Under the pieces are notes generated by a model. It was not told the origin of the DNA. It did not search any database and saw nothing but the letters and a program-made list of their open reading frames with translations. Shown in pieces: positions 1 to 7,877 of a DNA stretch of 64,000 nt (position 1 is its first letter; every line of letters starts with the position of its first letter). The translations under genes and the position numbers were made by a program. The DNA is taken from positions 186,001 to 250,000 of the forward strand of contig NZ_LGEA01000114.1 in the NCBI RefSeq assembly GCF_001280065.1. The letters run 5' to 3'. The DNA is from Streptomyces sp. NRRL B-1140 (GTDB taxonomy: Bacteria > Actinomycetota > Actinomycetes > Streptomycetales > Streptomycetaceae).

Positions 1-2064
1 GCCGACGCCGACGCCACGTACGCGGCCTGCAAGCTGGTCGGGCAGGCGGCGGGGATCCGGATCACCGAGCCGACCCAGAAGGGCACCGGCGGCGACCGCC
101 TCGATCCGGTGGAGCAGGTCGCCCTGGCCTCGCGGGTGCGCACCCGGGCGGTCCGGCTCGACGGCCACTGGTGGCGGGACAACGTGGGGCCGCTGGTCGG
201 TCAGCGAGCCCTGTCGGGGGCACCGGTGGCGCTGCTGTGGCGGCGCGGCGGCTATGTCGCGGTGCATCCGTCCACCGGGCGCGAGACGCCGGTCGAGAAG
301 GCCAACGCCGACGAGTTCGAGCCGCGCGCGGTGATGTTCTACCGTCCGCTGCCGGAGCGCGGGCTCAGCCCGCTGGGGCTGCTGCGGTTCTGCATGCAGG
401 GCATGCGCGGCGATCTGACGGGGCTGTTGCTCAGCGGTCTGGTCACGGTGGCGATCGGCGCACTGGTGCCGGTCGCCACCGGCAAGGTGCTGGGCGAGTT
501 CGTGCCGAAGGCGCAGACGGGTCTGATCGTGCAGGTGTGTCTCGCGGTGATGCTGAGCAGTGTGGTGGCCGCGGCCTTCATGCTGTTGCAGAACCTGACC
601 ATCCTGCGGATCGAGGGCCGGATCGAGGCCACGCTCCAGCCGGCGGTGTGGGACCGGCTGCTGAGACTGCCGACGAAGTTCTTCACCGAGCGCTCCACCG
701 GCGAACTGGCCAGCGCGGCCATGGGCATCAGCTCGATCCGCAGGCTGCTGGCGGGGGTCGGGCCGACGGTCGCCCAGTCGGTGACGGTCGGCGTGATGAA
801 CCTGGCGCTCTTGTTCTGGTTCAGCGTGCCGATGGCGATGGCCGCGATCGGCATGCTGGTCGTCATCGCGTCGGTGTTCCTGGCGCTGGGGCTGTGGCAG
901 GTGCGCTGGCAGCGGCGTCTTGTGGTGCTGGCCAACAAGCTGAACAACCAGGCGTTCCAGACGCTGCGCGGTCTGCCGAAGCTGCGAGTGGCCGCCGCCG
1001 AGAACTACGCGTACGCCGCGTGGGCGTCGGAGTTCGCGCGCAGCCGGGAACTCCAGCAGAAGGTCGGGCGTATCAAGAACCTCACGACGGTGCTGGGCGC
1101 GGTGTACCTGCCGCTGTGCACCCTGCTGATGTTCATGCTGCTGGCCGGTCCGGCCCGGGGCTCGATGTCGGCGGCGGCGTTCCTCACCTTCAACACCTCG
1201 GTGACGATGGTGCTGACCTCCGTCACCCAGCTGACGGGCTCGTTCGTCTCGGCGGTCGCCGCGCTGCCGCTGTTCGAGGAGATCAAGCCGGTGCTGGACG
1301 CGACGCCGGAGGTGCGTACGGCGAGCACCCGGCCGGGTCCGCTGACCGGGGCGATCGAGGCGCGGCGGGTGTCCTTCCGTTACGCGGACGACGGCCCCCT
1401 GGTCCTGGACGACGTGTCGTTCGAGGTGCGGCCGGGCGAGTTCGTCGCGGTCGTCGGCCCGAGCGGCTGCGGGAAGTCGACACTGCTGCGGCTGCTGATC
1501 GGCTTCGACCGGCCCGTGTCGGGCAGTGTGCTGTACGACGGGCAGGACCTGGCGGCCCTGGACCAGTCGGCGGTGCGCCGTCAGTGCGGTGTGGTGCTCC
1601 AGCACGCGCAGCCGTTCAACGGCTCCATCCTGGACGTCATCTGCGGCACCGAGCCGTACACGCCGGAGGAGGCGATGGCGGCGGCGGAGATGGCGGGTCT
1701 CGCCGAGGACATCAAGCGGATGCCGATGGGGCTGCACACCATCGTCGCGGGCAGCGGAGCCGTCTCCGGCGGCCAGCGCCAGCGGCTGATGATCGCCCAG
1801 GCGCTGATCCGCCGGCCGCGCATCCTCTTCTTCGACGAGGCGACCAGCGCGCTCGACAACGAGACGCAGCGCACGGTCATCGAGAGCACCAAGGCCCTCA
1901 ACGCCACCCGGATCGTCATCGCGCACCGGCTGTCGACGGTGATGGACGCCGACCGGGTCGTGGTGATGGAGGACGGCAAGGTCATCCAGCAGGGCCCGCC
2001 CGCCCAGCTCCTCGCGGACACGAACGGGCGGCTGCACGAGCTGGTGCGGCGGCAGATGGCGTGA
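1..2064 (+). CDS. NHLM-type bacteriocin-export ABC transporter, permease/ATPase (5' truncated)
   Basis: The reading frame is open from base 1, so the start lies to the left of the window and about 687 codons are visible. The visible N-terminal part is a soluble region. It is followed by a type-1 ABC exporter membrane domain of about six TM helices (nt 400-1260) and a C-terminal ATPase. The ATPase has Walker A GPSGCGKST (about nt 1459), signature SGGQRQ (about nt 1768), Walker B ILFFDEA (about nt 1825) and an H-loop AHRLST. The long soluble N-terminus with no visible C39 peptidase matches the second ABC subunit of NHLM/NHLP bacteriocin systems, which would export a modified leader peptide together with a peptidase-ABC partner. 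That partner and any precursor peptide would be upstream and unseen. The export role is inferred from family architecture. The gene is convergent with the next one, 4 nt apart. Confidence 0.85.
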   Translation, partial: ADADATYAACKLVGQAAGIRITEPTQKGTGGDRLDPVEQVALASRVRTRAVRLDGHWWRDNVGPLVGQRALSGAPVALLWRRGGYVAVHPSTGRETPVEKANADEFEPRAVMFYRPLPERGLSPLGLLRFCMQGMRGDLTGLLLSGLVTVAIGALVPVATGKVLGEFVPKAQTGLIVQVCLAVMLSSVVAAAFMLLQNLTILRIEGRIEATLQPAVWDRLLRLPTKFFTERSTGELASAAMGISSIRRLLAGVGPTVAQSVTVGVMNLALLFWFSVPMAMAAIGMLVVIASVFLALGLWQVRWQRRLVVLANKLNNQAFQTLRGLPKLRVAAAENYAYAAWASEFARSRELQQKVGRIKNLTTVLGAVYLPLCTLLMFMLLAGPARGSMSAAAFLTFNTSVTMVLTSVTQLTGSFVSAVAALPLFEEIKPVLDATPEVRTASTRPGPLTGAIEARRVSFRYADDGPLVLDDVSFEVRPGEFVAVVGPSGCGKSTLLRLLIGFDRPVSGSVLYDGQDLAALDQSAVRRQCGVVLQHAQPFNGSILDVICGTEPYTPEEAMAAAEMAGLAEDIKRMPMGLHTIVAGSGAVSGGQRQRLMIAQALIRRPRILFFDEATSALDNETQRTVIESTKALNATRIVIAHRLSTVMDADRVVVMEDGKVIQQGPPAQLLADTNGRLHELVRRQMA

Positions 2065-2068
2065 GGCG

Positions 2069-2596
2069 TCAGTCCTGTCCCGGCACGGGCGCGCCGGAGG
2101 GCACCCCGGCCGCGACATAGGCGGCGTAGAGGTCCTTCCAGGGTGCGTCGGGTCCGGCGTGCGGACCGGTGGCCTCCTCGCCTCTCGCCCTGGTGTCCAG
2201 GGCGGCCAGGCACAGCTCCCAGCCGGCGCCGTTGCGGGCGGCGGTGTCCTCGGCGGCGAGGACGTTGGTGAGGGTGAAGCGGGTGCGGTTGTCGTCGATC
2301 CCCTCCAGGTCGAAGTGGACCTCGTCGCCGCCCCAGTCGAACGACAGATGCCGGGGCGGGTCGACGGCGAGGACCCGGCCGGTGGAGTCCTCCATGTGCG
2401 GGTCTCCGCTGAACGAGACCGTGCCGCCGGGGCGCAGCTCGATCTCGGCGCGGGAGGGGAACCAGCGCTCCAGCTCGTCCGGGTCGGTCACGAACCGCCA
2501 GACCCGGTCGACGGGATGATCGTAGAGGCGGCTGAAACGGACGGCGGAGCGGCCGTCGTCCAGGGTCACGTAGGTGCCGGTGAGGTCCGTGGTCAT
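2069..2596 (-). CDS. SRPBCC (AHSA1-like) domain protein
   Basis: This 175-residue protein has a single START/SRPBCC fold of the AHSA1 type. It carries the recognisable segment around FDHPVDRVWRFVTDP-like residues 25-40 and a YAAYVA-type C-terminal helix. Such proteins bind hydrophobic ligands in a deep cavity, but no ligand can be assigned here. It lies 5 nt after the ArsR-type gene and shares its transcript; a GGAAGGA ribosome site precedes the ATG. ArsR plus AHSA1 is a common actinobacterial two-gene unit, in which the SRPBCC protein is probably the regulated product. Its 3' end almost touches the convergent exporter gene. Confidence 0.8.
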   Translation of the reverse strand: MTTDLTGTYVTLDDGRSAVRFSRLYDHPVDRVWRFVTDPDELERWFPSRAEIELRPGGTVSFSGDPHMEDSTGRVLAVDPPRHLSFDWGGDEVHFDLEGIDDNRTRFTLTNVLAAEDTAARNGAGWELCLAALDTRARGEEATGPHAGPDAPWKDLYAAYVAAGVPSGAPVPGQD

Positions 2597-2601
2597 GGTG
2601 A

Positions 2602-2943
2602 TCAGTCCTTCCCTGCCGGCGGTTCAGAGGATTCCGGCGCCTCGTCGAGGCGGCGGCCCAGCGCGTCGAGGCTCTTGTTCCACAGCGCGCGGTACGGGGC
2701 GAGCCAGGCGTCGAGGTCGGCGATGGGGCCGGGGTCGAGGGCGTAGAAGCGGCGCTGGGCGTCCTGTCGCACCCGGACCAGACCGGCCTCGCGCAGCACC
2801 TTCAGGTGCTTGGAGGTGCTCGGCTGACTCAGTCCGCACGCCTCGACGATCTCACCGACGGATCGGGGCCGCTCCAGGAGCAGAGCGATCATGGCCCGCC
2901 GATGGGAGTCTGCGAGCGCGGTCCAGAGGGCGGCGTCGGGCAT
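2602..2943 (-). CDS. ArsR-family winged-helix repressor
   Basis: This 113-residue protein has an ArsR-type winged helix. The recognition-helix segment is CGLSQPSTSKHLKVLREAGL (residues about 36-55), followed by the wing RRFYAL. There is no CxC metal-binding pair, so it is unlikely to be a classical metal sensor. It resembles the ArsR subgroup paired with AHSA1 proteins. The promoter lies immediately before the ATG, so the transcript is probably leaderless. It is the first gene of a two-gene operon with the SRPBCC protein and probably autoregulates it. Confidence 0.85.
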   Translation of the reverse strand: MPDAALWTALADSHRRAMIALLLERPRSVGEIVEACGLSQPSTSKHLKVLREAGLVRVRQDAQRRFYALDPGPIADLDAWLAPYRALWNKSLDALGRRLDEAPESSEPPAGKD

Positions 2944-2949
2944 GGGGCC

Positions 2950-2979
2950 AATATGCCGCTTGCGTTATATGCATGTCAA
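2950..2979 (-). promoter_or_regulatory. Promoter of the ArsR-SRPBCC operon, probably leaderless
   Basis: On the minus strand a perfect -35 TTGACA (2974-2979) is followed after 18 nt by CATATT (2950-2955). Only six bases separate the -10 box from the ATG at 2943, so transcription should begin at or next to the start codon. Confidence 0.6.
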
Positions 2980-3021
2980 GGAATACGAGCGGGCCGGAAG
3001 ACGGAAGCGAGCGCGCGCTAT

Positions 3022-3039
3022 CGAAACGTTGCCGTTTCG
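3022..3039. promoter_or_regulatory. Upstream inverted repeat at the MFS promoter
   Basis: CGAAACG (3022-3028) and CGTTTCG (3033-3039) form a perfect 7-bp inverted repeat with a 4-nt centre. It overlaps the -35 box TTGCCG at 3029-3034. The half-site is related to that of the second repeat at 3066, which suggests one regulator. Confidence 0.6.
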
Positions 3040-3057
3040 CTCGGGCTGCTCTAGTCT
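3029..3057 (+). promoter_or_regulatory. Promoter of the MFS exporter gene
   Basis: TTGCCG (3029-3034), a 17-nt spacer and TAGTCT (3052-3057) fit a housekeeping sigma promoter directed at the gene starting at 3132. It is bracketed by the two CGAAAC-type inverted repeats. Confidence 0.6.
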
Positions 3058-3065
3058 CGATGTGT

Positions 3066-3080
3066 ACGAAACCGTTTCGT
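3066..3080. promoter_or_regulatory. Second inverted repeat, probable TetR-type operator
   Basis: ACGAAACCGTTTCGT is a perfect palindrome of 7-bp arms around one base. It covers the expected transcription start just after the -10 box, a classic repressor position. No TetR-type gene is adjacent; the only neighbouring regulator is the ArsR protein. Confidence 0.6.
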
Positions 3081-3131
3081 TTACCTGCTCATTGTCCTGC
3101 TCGTACGCCGTCCCTGGAAACGGGTGCTCCC

Positions 3132-4640
3132 ATGCCACAGAAATCCCTCACCGACAGCGCGCCCGAGAGCGCCACCGCCCGGACGACGCCCCCCGCGGCC
3201 TCGCCGAAGCGGTGGTGGATCCTCGCGGTAGTGGCCCTCGCCCAGTTGATGGTGGTGCTGGACGCCACCATCGTGAACATCGCCCTGCCCTCGGCCCAGG
3301 CCGACCTGCACTTCTCCGACGGCGACCGGCAGTGGATCGTCACCGCGTACGCGCTGGCGTTCGCCTCCCTGCTCCTGCTCGGCGGCCGGATAGCGGACCT
3401 GTTCGGCCGTAAGCCGGCCTTCCTCGTCGGCGTCGTCGGCTTCGCCGCCGCCTCGGCACTCGGCGGCGCGGCGAACGGCTTCGGGATGCTGGTCGTCGCC
3501 CGTGCCCTCCAGGGCGTCTTCGGCGCCCTGCTCGCACCGGCCGCACTGTCGCTGCTGAACACCACGTTCACCGACGCGCGCGAGCGCGCCCGCGCGTTCA
3601 GCGTCTACGGCGCCATCGCCGGTGCGGGCGGTGCGGTGGGCCTGCTCCTCGGCGGCATCCTGACCGACGCCCTGGACTGGCGCTGGACGCTGTACGTCAA
3701 CGTCGTCATCGCGGCGGCCGCCTTCGCGGGCGGCTGGCTCCTGCTGAGCAACCGCCGCGACGCCACGACCGCCAAACTGGACGTGCCGGGCACGATCCTG
3801 GTCGCCGGCGGCCTGTTCTCCGTCGTCTACGGCTTCTCCAACGCCGAGACGCACGACTGGGGTTCGCCGCTCACCTGGGGTTTCCTGATCGCCGGCGCCG
3901 TACTGCTGGCCGCCTTCACCTGGTGGCAGACCCGCGCCGCCCACCCGCTGCTGCCCCTGCGCATCCTGCTCGACCGCAACCGCGGGGCGTCCTTCCTGGC
4001 CGTGCTGATCAGCGGCGCGGGCATGTTCGGGGTGTTCCTGTTCCTCACCTACTACCTGCAGCTCCACCTGGGCTTCAGCCCCACGAAGACCGGTGTGGCG
4101 TTCCTGCCGATGGTCGGCGCCCTGATGGTGACGGCCCAGCTCGGCACCACCGTGCTGCTGCCGCGCCTCGGCCCGAAGACCGTCGTCCCGCTGGGCTTCG
4201 CCGTCGCCACCGCCGGCATGGCCTGGCTGACCGGTATCGGCATCGGCTCCTCCTACACGAGCGCGGTGCTGCCGCAGCTTGTCGTGATCGGCGTGGGCCT
4301 CGGCCTGGTGATGCCGTCATCCATGCAGCTGGCCACGGGCGGTGTCGCGGCCGAGGACGCCGGCGTGGCCTCCGCCACCGTCAACGCCATGCAGCAGGTG
4401 GGCGGTTCGGTCGGCACGGCGCTGCTGAACACCCTCGCCGCCAGCGCGGCGACCGACTACCTGGCCGGCAAGGACCCGAGCAGCGGGCTCGTGCGGGCCC
4501 AGGCCACGATCGAGAGTTACACCACCGCGTTCTGGTGGTCGGCCGGGTTCTTCGCCGCGGGCGCGCTGATCACCCTGCTCCTGCACCGGCGCGGGGTGCC
4601 GCGGCAGGACCCGGAGGCGGCGCCGGTCGTGCACATGTGA
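3132..4640 (+). CDS. DHA2-family MFS drug exporter
   Basis: This 502-residue membrane protein is of the 14-TM DHA2 (EmrB/QacA) class. Motif C/D1 appears early as LDATIVNIALP (about residues 40-50) and motif A as GGRIADLFGRK (about residues 83-93). It should export small, probably lipophilic compounds by proton antiport; the substrate cannot be told. The ATG at 3132 is chosen because the MPQKSL start gives a short cytoplasmic tail before TM1; the frame is open further upstream but without a plausible start. Expression is probably induced through the two palindromes in its promoter region. Confidence 0.9.
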   Translation: MPQKSLTDSAPESATARTTPPAASPKRWWILAVVALAQLMVVLDATIVNIALPSAQADLHFSDGDRQWIVTAYALAFASLLLLGGRIADLFGRKPAFLVGVVGFAAASALGGAANGFGMLVVARALQGVFGALLAPAALSLLNTTFTDARERARAFSVYGAIAGAGGAVGLLLGGILTDALDWRWTLYVNVVIAAAAFAGGWLLLSNRRDATTAKLDVPGTILVAGGLFSVVYGFSNAETHDWGSPLTWGFLIAGAVLLAAFTWWQTRAAHPLLPLRILLDRNRGASFLAVLISGAGMFGVFLFLTYYLQLHLGFSPTKTGVAFLPMVGALMVTAQLGTTVLLPRLGPKTVVPLGFAVATAGMAWLTGIGIGSSYTSAVLPQLVVIGVGLGLVMPSSMQLATGGVAAEDAGVASATVNAMQQVGGSVGTALLNTLAASAATDYLAGKDPSSGLVRAQATIESYTTAFWWSAGFFAAGALITLLLHRRGVPRQDPEAAPVVHM

Positions 4641-4765
4641 CCGACGGGGATCGAGGGACCGCCGTGCGCAGGGCCACGGCCGTCCCCTCTTCCCTGTCCC
4701 TGCTCCGCCGCCCCTCCTCCCCTGCCGCCGGTGGCGCGTCCTCGCCGGTCCGCCGCCCGCGACCT

Positions 4766-4790
4766 GTTGGGCGGACCCGGAAGTGGGTAC
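4766..4790 (+). promoter_or_regulatory. Sigma-B-type promoter candidate, leaderless
   Basis: GTTG (4766-4769), a 15-nt spacer and GGGTAC (4785-4790) resemble the Streptomyces sigma-B/F/H-group consensus (GTTT, 14-16 nt, GGGTAC/T). Nine bases separate GGGTAC from the ATG at 4800, too few for a ribosome site, so the mRNA is probably leaderless. Confidence 0.5.
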
Positions 4791-4799
4791 CCACCGGCC

Positions 4800-5807
4800 A
4801 TGCGAATCAGCGTGGTGGACGTGGGATCGAACACGGTCAGACTTGTGGTCGCGGACGCGGCGGACGGGGTGCCGCTGCCCGTGCACACCGCCAAGTGGCG
4901 ACTCAGGCTGTCCGAGCAGGTCACACCGGGGGGACCCATCCCGGAGCAGGCCGTGGCGCAACTCGTCGACGCCGTGGCCGAGGCCGACAGGACGGCCGCC
5001 CGGTGGGGCGCCGCCGGCCCGCCGGCCTTCGCGACCGCCGTGGTGCGCAACGCGCCGAACCGGCGCGAGGTGCTGCGCACCGTCCGCGCCCGGACCGGCG
5101 TCGACCTGTGCACTCTGCCGGGTGAGGTCGAGGCCGAACTGACGTTTCTCGGGGCCCGGCGCTGGATGGGCTGGCGGTCGGGGCCGCTCGCGCTGCTCGA
5201 CATCGGCGGCGGCACGCTCGAAGTCGCCTTCGGCCGCGGCCGGTTGCCGGACTTCGTGGCGTCGTTGCCGCTGGGGGCGCGGCGGTTGACGCACGAGTTC
5301 TTCGCCGACGAGGACCCGCCGTCGCCGGAGCGGGTACGGGCGCTGCGCCGCAAGGTCCGCCACCAGTTGCGGGACGTCGCGGCGCGGATCCGCTGGGAGG
5401 GCCCGCGCACCGCGGTCGCCACCTCCCGCACCTTCCAGCAGCTGGGGCGGCTGTGCGGCGCGGCGCCCGGACGCCATGGCCCCTTCGTTGACCGGCAGCT
5501 GCACCGCTCCGACCTGCGCGCGGCGATCACGCGGCTGGCCACCCTGCCCGCCGCCGAACGGGCGCACCTGCCCGGCATCTCCGCACCCCGCGCCGCCCAG
5601 AGCCTGGCGGGAGCCGTGGTCGGGCACACCGCGCTGAAGCTCACCGGCATCAAGGCCGTCACGGTCTGCCCCTGGGCGATCCGCGAGGGCGTGCTGCTGC
5701 GCCACATCGAGGACGGCCCCTCCTGGTGGGCGGAGGTCGCCCTGCGCAGTGAGGAGGCCGCTCCCGCCGATCCGGTGCCGCTGCGCATAGCCCGCGCCGG
5801 TGGCTGA
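4800..5807 (+). CDS. Ppx/GppA phosphatase-family protein
   Basis: This 335-residue actin-fold protein has the two phosphate-binding loops of the exopolyphosphatase/pppGpp phosphatase family: VDVGSNTVRLVV near the N-terminus and LDIGGGTLEVAFG near residue 135. It is close to the short actinobacterial Ppx length (about 310-330 aa), without the C-terminal HD domain of enteric Ppx. The substrate (polyphosphate or pppGpp) cannot be decided from sequence. The start at 4800 gives the canonical N-terminus MRISVVDVGSN. It begins the stress-type cassette running to 8064. Confidence 0.85.
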   Translation: MRISVVDVGSNTVRLVVADAADGVPLPVHTAKWRLRLSEQVTPGGPIPEQAVAQLVDAVAEADRTAARWGAAGPPAFATAVVRNAPNRREVLRTVRARTGVDLCTLPGEVEAELTFLGARRWMGWRSGPLALLDIGGGTLEVAFGRGRLPDFVASLPLGARRLTHEFFADEDPPSPERVRALRRKVRHQLRDVAARIRWEGPRTAVATSRTFQQLGRLCGAAPGRHGPFVDRQLHRSDLRAAITRLATLPAAERAHLPGISAPRAAQSLAGAVVGHTALKLTGIKAVTVCPWAIREGVLLRHIEDGPSWWAEVALRSEEAAPADPVPLRIARAGG

Positions 5808-5853
5808 ACACCCCCGCCGAGACAGGACGAACCGCACAAGGAAAGGAGACCCC

Positions 5854-6054
5854 GTGTCCCCGCACAAGGACCACGACCACTCCCAGGACCAGCACGGCAA
5901 GCCGGCCGAGACGGCACTCGAGGAGGTGCTGCGCGAGGTCGAGGACGCCGAGACCCGCACCGGGGACTCCGCCGAGGAGCGCCGCCACCGGGGCGAGGCC
6001 GGGGAGGCCGTCACCCCCAACACGCGTGCGCAGGAGGAGTCCGAGGGGGACTGA
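5854..6054 (+). CDS. Small acidic hydrophilic protein, unknown function
   Basis: This 66-residue protein is strongly hydrophilic, rich in Glu, Asp, His and Arg, with a His/Asp/Gln-rich start (HKDHDHSQDQH). No membrane segment or known domain is visible, and it is probably disordered. The GTG at 5854 is selected by a good ribosome site (GAAAGGAG, 5841-5848). It follows the Ppx/GppA gene by 46 nt and is probably co-transcribed. Hydrophilin-like stress proteins have this composition, but that role is only inferred. Confidence 0.7.
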   Translation: MSPHKDHDHSQDQHGKPAETALEEVLREVEDAETRTGDSAEERRHRGEAGEAVTPNTRAQEESEGD

Positions 6055-6176
6055 CGGGATACGGGCGGGCCTCACTCCCGGGGCGCTGTCCAGGTCGACG
6101 GCCCACGACGTCGACCTGGGCGCCTTCCGACCGCCCCGGGCGGGCGCCACTTGCCGGGTGACCCCGGTCGCCGAGT

Positions 6177-6182
6177 GGGTAC
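6177..6182 (+). promoter_or_regulatory. GGGTAC -10-like box, 9 nt before start
   Basis: GGGTAC ends 9 nt before the ATG at 6192, the same spacing as at 4785 and 7206. I see no convincing GTTT-type -35 at 14-16 nt upstream. Confidence 0.4.
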
Positions 6183-6191
6183 CCGGCGCGC

Positions 6192-7199
6192 ATGGAGCAC
6201 GACGGACCACCACTGCCCACCCCGCGCGGCCCTCTGAGCAGGGGCGTCGACGGGTATCTGCGAGGGGCGGGCCGGCTGCCCGGCCTCGAGGACGTCGCCC
6301 GCGCCGAGGTGTACGGCGACGACCTCCAGCTCGCCCTGTACCTGTGCTACGAGCTGCACTACCGCGGATTCGCGGAGGTTTCCCCGGAACGGGAGTGGGA
6401 CCCGGACCTGCTGCGCGTCCGAGCGGCCATGGAACACCGCTTCCTTTCGGCGCTGCGGACCGACGCACACGTACACGACAGCGTGGACGAGGCACTGGCC
6501 GGGTTGCTGGTCGAGCCCGTGCAGGGCACCGGCGTCAGTCACTTCCTGCGTGACGAGGGCGAGCTGTGGCAGGTGCGCGAGTACGCGGCACAGCGCTCCC
6601 TGTACCACCTCAAGGAGGCAGACCCGCACGCCTGGGTCCTGCCGCGGCTGTCGGGCCGGGCGAAGGCGGCGATGGCGGCGGTGGAGTTCGACGAGTGGGG
6701 CGGCGGCCGCGCGGAGCGGGTCCACGCCCGCCTGTTCGCCGACCTGATGACGGACCTGGGCCTGGACACCGCGTACGGCCGTTATCTCGACGCGGCGTGC
6801 GCCGAGGCCCTGGTCACGGTGAACATGATGTCCCTGTTCGGGCTGCACCGCGCCCTCAGGGGCGCCCTGGTCGGCCATTTCGCGACGGTCGAGATCACCT
6901 CGTCACCGGGGTCGCGGCGGCTCGCCGAGGCGATGCGCCGCACCGGCGCCGGGCCCGCCGCCGAGCACTTCTACGACGAGCACGTGGAGGCCGACGCGGT
7001 CCACGAGCAGGTGGTGCGCCACGACGTCATCGGCGGACTGCTCGAGCGGGAGCCGTACCTCGCCCCGGACATCGCCTTCGGCGTCGATGCGACCGAGTTC
7101 GTCGAGGAACGCTTCGGCGCCCGGCTGCTCACCGACTGGCGTGCCTCCCGTTCGTCACTGCGTGCGCCGCTCGCCCGGGAAACAGCTCATATCTCCTGA
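6192..7199 (+). CDS. Iron-containing redox enzyme family protein (haem-oxygenase-like fold)
   Basis: This 335-residue, mostly helical protein is recognisable as the actinobacterial iron-containing redox enzyme family. Putative ligand segments are YELHYRGF (about residues 54-61), EFDEWGGG and the C-terminal HFYDEHVEADAVHE, whose His/Glu spacing suits a diiron or haem-oxygenase-like diiron site. No substrate can be assigned. There is no ribosome site, consistent with a leaderless mRNA from GGGTAC at 6177. It sits between the Ppx-like and methyltransferase genes of the stress-type cassette. Confidence 0.75.
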   Translation: MEHDGPPLPTPRGPLSRGVDGYLRGAGRLPGLEDVARAEVYGDDLQLALYLCYELHYRGFAEVSPEREWDPDLLRVRAAMEHRFLSALRTDAHVHDSVDEALAGLLVEPVQGTGVSHFLRDEGELWQVREYAAQRSLYHLKEADPHAWVLPRLSGRAKAAMAAVEFDEWGGGRAERVHARLFADLMTDLGLDTAYGRYLDAACAEALVTVNMMSLFGLHRALRGALVGHFATVEITSSPGSRRLAEAMRRTGAGPAAEHFYDEHVEADAVHEQVVRHDVIGGLLEREPYLAPDIAFGVDATEFVEERFGARLLTDWRASRSSLRAPLARETAHIS

Positions 7200-7205
7200 T
7201 GGCCG

Positions 7206-7211
7206 GGGTAC
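7206..7211 (+). promoter_or_regulatory. GGGTAC -10-like box, 9 nt before start
   Basis: GGGTAC ends 9 nt before the GTG at 7221. It lies just after the stop of the previous gene, so the methyltransferase may have its own leaderless transcript as well as read-through. No clear -35 is seen. Confidence 0.4.
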
Positions 7212-7220
7212 TCGGCGTCC

Positions 7221-7877
7221 GTGACTGCACTGGTACCCCCGGGCGTGTACGCCCCGCAGGAGGACACCGAGCTGCTGGCCGGTGCCCTGTCCGACGAGCC
7301 GCTGCCCCCGGGCGCGGAAGTCCTCGACGTGGGCACCGGCAGCGGCGCCCTGGCCCTTCACGCCGCGCGCCGGGGCTACCGTGTGACCGCCGTGGACGTG
7401 TCCTGGAGCGCCGTATGGGCCGCGCGGCTGAACGCCCGGCTCGCGGGGCTCCCGGTCCGCATCCGGCACGGGAATCTCTTCGAACCCGTGCGCGGACAGA
7501 CGTTCGACCTGATCCTCGCCAATCCGCCGTACGTGCCGGCGCCGGACGGTCATCGCAGACCGCCGCGAGGTGCGGCCCGGGCCTGGGACGCGGGCGCCGA
7601 CGGACGTCTGGTCGTCGACCGTATCTGCCGGGAGGCGCCCGGACTGCTGCGGCCGGGCGGGGTGCTGCTGCTCGTGCAGTCGGCGCTCAGCGGCCCGGAC
7701 GTGACCGTCGGGCAGCTGCGCACGGCCGGCCTGAAGGCCGCGGTGACCCGTCGGCACCGGATCGCGCTGGGGCCCGTGCTGCGCGGCCGGGAACGCTGGC
7801 TGCGGGAGCGGGGTCTGCTGCCCGCCACCGTCGACAAGGAAGAGCTGGTGGTCGTCCGTGCCGAACTCCCCGTCTGA
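7221..7877 (+). CDS. HemK2/MTQ2-type class I SAM-dependent methyltransferase
   Basis: This 218-residue Rossmann methyltransferase has a SAM-binding loop LDVGTGSGALAL (about residues 35-46) and the hallmark NPPY (ILANPPYVPAP, about residues 96-106), which in HemK/PrmC/MTQ2 enzymes binds the amide nitrogen of the methylated Gln. The size matches the short HemK2 group, which lacks the N-terminal release-factor-binding domain of PrmC. The substrate is therefore uncertain. Its 3' end overlaps the CDGSH gene by 20 nt, which suggests translational coupling. Confidence 0.85.
   Translation: MTALVPPGVYAPQEDTELLAGALSDEPLPPGAEVLDVGTGSGALALHAARRGYRVTAVDVSWSAVWAARLNARLAGLPVRIRHGNLFEPVRGQTFDLILANPPYVPAPDGHRRPPRGAARAWDAGADGRLVVDRICREAPGLLRPGGVLLLVQSALSGPDVTVGQLRTAGLKAAVTRRHRIALGPVLRGRERWLRERGLLPATVDKEELVVVRAELPV

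Noticed and set aside
171..2120. Long overlapping reading frame in +3 within the ABC exporter
   Set aside because: Its composition (Gly/Arg/Ala-rich, no domain) is the usual GC-rich frame shadow of the real gene.
2574..3131. In-frame extension upstream of the MFS exporter start
   Set aside because: The frame is open, but it covers the ArsR gene on the other strand, two promoters and palindromes, and lacks a ribosome site; MPQKSL at 3132 is the natural N-terminus.
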